Assembly: GCA_946480825.1 (NCBI GenBank)
Contig: CAMLLG010000002.1
Span: forward strand, 1 to 64,000
Length of the DNA: 64,000 nt
Direction: 5' to 3'
Source: an uncultured Lysobacteraceae bacterium
GTDB taxonomy: Bacteria > Pseudomonadota > Gammaproteobacteria > Xanthomonadales > Xanthomonadaceae
Numbering within the stretch: the first letter of the stretch is position 1; every line of letters begins with the position of its first letter. Shown piece by piece: positions 63,001 to 64,000 of the stretch. The translations under genes and the position numbers were made by a program. Under the pieces are notes generated by a model. The model was not told the DNA's origin and searched no databases. It worked only from the letters and a program-made list of their open reading frames with translations.

Positions 63001-63342
63001 GCTCACCGGCGGTATCAATCGATAACCCACCTTGCTCACCGTTTCGATGTAACGCGGTTTGCGGCTGTCGTCGCGGAGCGCTTTTCGCATCAGCGAGATG
63101 GCCCTGCTGACCGAGCTGTCACCATAAACCGGGCTGTCATCGTCGGCCGTGCAGCCCCACACATCGATCAGCAGGCGTTCGGGGCTGAGCGTGTCGCCGG
63201 AATGTTCTGCCAGCATCACCAGCACTTGCATCATTCTCGGCTCAAGCTTGATCTCTTTCCCGTCGCGAATGACGGTGTTGCGCTCGGGAATGACCAGCAA
63301 GTCGTCGATCCGGAACTGCGAAAAATCCGTGAAGTCATCCAT
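60052..63342 (-). CDS. OmpR-type winged-helix / STAND NTPase / TPR membrane protein
   Basis: The 1096-residue protein has an N-terminal winged-helix DNA-binding domain (about 1-112; LEPRMMQVLVMLAEHSGDTL; YIETVSKVGYRLIPP). An nSTAND1-type NTPase follows, entered by YVGLSAFDSDHASVFCGRSR, with Walker A GASGCGKTS (176-184) and a degenerate Walker B region LLLTVDHAEAL. A helix lies near 600-620, and TPR-like helical repeats run to the end. It looks like a ligand-operated regulator in which TPRs sense and the NTPase switches. The start at 63342 follows GGCAGGTGG. The AT-rich second half suggests a mosaic origin. Confidence 0.85.
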   Translation of the reverse strand: MDDFTDFSQFRIDDLLVIPERNTVIRDGKEIKLEPRMMQVLVMLAEHSGDTLSPERLLIDVWGCTADDDSPVYGDSSVSRAISLMRKALRDDSRKPRYIETVSKVGYRLIPPVSLPENYRRMPSERWTEGSPYVGLSAFDSDHASVFCGRSRVIADLLKAMRSQIDNQRRFVLIVGASGCGKTSLLRAGAIPLLTKPGGFEGLHAISVVTCDLAGNGRNPMIPLLEALAAWTVEDRPVFPPQTPEQLMLLLTETPAMIEGFVNEAFRRDPKRDLHKQPYAHLLLTVDHAEALVATNDIDLHSRDSFAQIVQALCACPHVVVTMIARGDFYHKLIEALPVLAEYKAGDGHLDVMAPRYGEIGEIIRSPAWKADLSFETHRVTRTRLDDELRDKALAQPDALPLLQHTLQTLYERRNDQRQLTFAAYDDIGGLEGAIAHQAEKVFASLPITVQTSLNSVLARLVVMQPGSEVVTARRARIDALSDDARILVEAFIRGRLFVSEMHDSGPRFGVVHEALLRQWPRASKWTQRNWRQLQSKGRFKRAAYQWAEGGKNADHLLNSERLLMEAEEVASEFKTDLSKDEHDFLRASQKFYYRKLWLKRTAVSTLAALTIATTILATVAMQMKIQAEKNRKKAIDTIGYNLVDLAEELRPTASIQSLDGISTHAINLIETMGVEEMSTDDFINYSRALRIRGEVLYANGRSEEALELFKKSDDAAQKAAALGNNSERSIFETAQTAYWLGESSKEESEKKYHRHRYSKIADELLKIDPNNPYWMTEKSFSLNTLGAMQRDESRCDEAIPIFEESLKYKQTALKNAEKKITWEYESIVTSSNINRCLASQGQIVKADKGYSENIESLRGIIELRPDAIKWRRQMASLLHFNAITALDLGNLRHAEWRIAESIYLLRILTNLQPSSIDWKRGLVNALVTGSEISLHLNDEKTAINRLQEASQIIVRQKTSGLPKNWQKIDAVVRFMKATIETDRLDETTADAAITDLEHLASQEEEPSHLTATLANALLSRGILLVKLGHRARAENDWHKVIDILGRHSKTTKDPAILAPWMLANCHLGRDHVAAESKFQLQSNRYNHPVISSCLK

Positions 63343-63870
63343 AAACCACCTGCCAGATCTGGGCGAGAAACGACGCATGAGTGCCGGCGCTGTGCCGGCA
63401 GGGCGTCATCGTGGTCGGTGGTGTGGCGTTGAATTCGCCAGATGCGGCGATGCGATGTCGAACTGATACCGGTGTCGACCCAATTCCATATCCGCCCCCT
63501 GGATATGGGCACGTATGCGCCCATAGCTACGATCAATCGTTTTTTTGGCGCTGCGGAGCGATTCGATCCGCAGACATCTCGAAGGTTTCGTTGTCGCGCC
63601 AACAACAGCGATTGTCAAGAATGCCGGAGGACATATCCGGACTTTTGCGGCCCATGGATATGCTTTTCGGTCGTATGTGGGTCGGGACGTCCTGCCCGCA
63701 AGCTGCAACGCATTTCGTCTGGGTGCCTCAGAGAGACAGCCGGGCGATGTTGCCGCCTGACTTGGGATGGTCGACTGGAATGCCCGCAGCATGTGACGCT
63801 GGGGCAGCCGGTCGGCAGTCGAAGTGTCCGCAAGATTCCGTGATGCGTGCGAGGCGGAAAGGTCCGGACT
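63343..63870. other. intergenic region upstream of the STAND gene
   Basis: These 528 nt hold no convincing gene. Short frames on both strands lack ribosome-binding sequences and family-like sequence. The region is of mixed composition and includes CCTGGATATGGGCACGTATG with related GGATATG copies nearby (63496-63515 and about 63655). The promoter of the STAND gene should lie within its left part. Confidence 0.5.
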
Positions 63871-64000
63871 TCAGTTGGCGGGCGTCACTTGCGACGGATA
63901 GCTGTAAGTGCCTATCGAGAATTGACCTTGACCGGTCCAATCCGCATCGAGGCTGAAACTGGCCGAGAACGGGGCGAGGTAGATGCCGATCGCCGGTGGC
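63871..64000 (-). CDS. C-terminal end of an unrecognised protein (partial)
   Basis: Reading in from the right edge on the minus strand, a frame of 42 codons ends in TGA at 63871-63873 (first full codon at 63999). The peptide (IYLAPFSASFSLDADWTGQG; FSIGTYSYPSQVTPAN) has the alternating polar/aromatic pattern of a secreted beta-rich protein. Too little is visible for an assignment; the gene could be upstream of, and cotranscribed towards, the STAND gene. Confidence 0.45.
   Translation of the reverse strand, partial: PPAIGIYLAPFSASFSLDADWTGQGQFSIGTYSYPSQVTPAN

Noticed and set aside
63406..63792. 128-codon minus-strand frame upstream of the STAND gene
   Set aside because: No start context, no domain, and composition typical of a chance frame; kept as intergenic.

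Overview
The window is a chromosomal segment of a high-GC gammaproteobacterium, most likely of the Lysobacteraceae/Xanthomonadaceae (Lysobacter, Luteimonas or a relative). The basis is family resemblance and gene order: queA...tgt-yajC-secD-secF, yceD-rpmF-fabH-fabG-acpP-fabF-pabB-pabC-mltG-tmk-holB-pilZ, a long TonB-dependent receptor, and a secreted lysyl-endopeptidase-like protease. This is inference; there is no rRNA gene here to confirm it.

Layout. 1-9.7 kb: the end of queA, then a Fur-box-preceded ferric iron ABC transporter (fbpABC) and a flavin reductase set between queA and tgt, then yajC-secD-secF ending in a strong terminator. 9.7-22.5 kb: suhB, trmJ, a periplasmic binding protein coupled to a GGDEF/EAL enzyme, exoD with a CNNM/CorC-like protein, a DUF47-Pit phosphate uptake pair, an alkyltransferase-like protein, a 2OG-Fe(II) oxygenase, a rhomboid protease and a Slp-type lipoprotein. 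22.5-28.4 kb: the MoxR / DUF58 / transglutaminase operon and a GT39-like membrane glycosyltransferase. 28.4-39.7 kb: the fatty-acid, folate and replication housekeeping block, in which six genes from pabB to pilZ are joined by five consecutive 4-nt stop/start overlaps. fabD and plsX, often found in such clusters, are absent.

39.7-57.8 kb: a membrane protein, a DUF938 methyltransferase, a secreted low-complexity protein and subtilase beside an ECF sigma/anti-sigma pair, a TonB-dependent receptor, gcvP under a tandem glycine riboswitch, an MFS exporter, an APC permease, an S1 protease and a Rieske oxygenase.

57.8-64 kb looks like an accessory region. It has a small operon of an HTH regulator and a carrier-protein-like protein lacking its serine, a duplicated leader sequence, an AT-rich unknown gene, and a 1096-residue OmpR-type winged-helix/STAND NTPase/TPR protein. 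The last is clearly mosaic: its N-terminal half has host-like composition and its transmembrane/TPR half is AT-rich. This is the best candidate in the window for an uncharacterised sensing or conflict system. No tRNA, rRNA, insertion sequence or CRISPR array was recognised.
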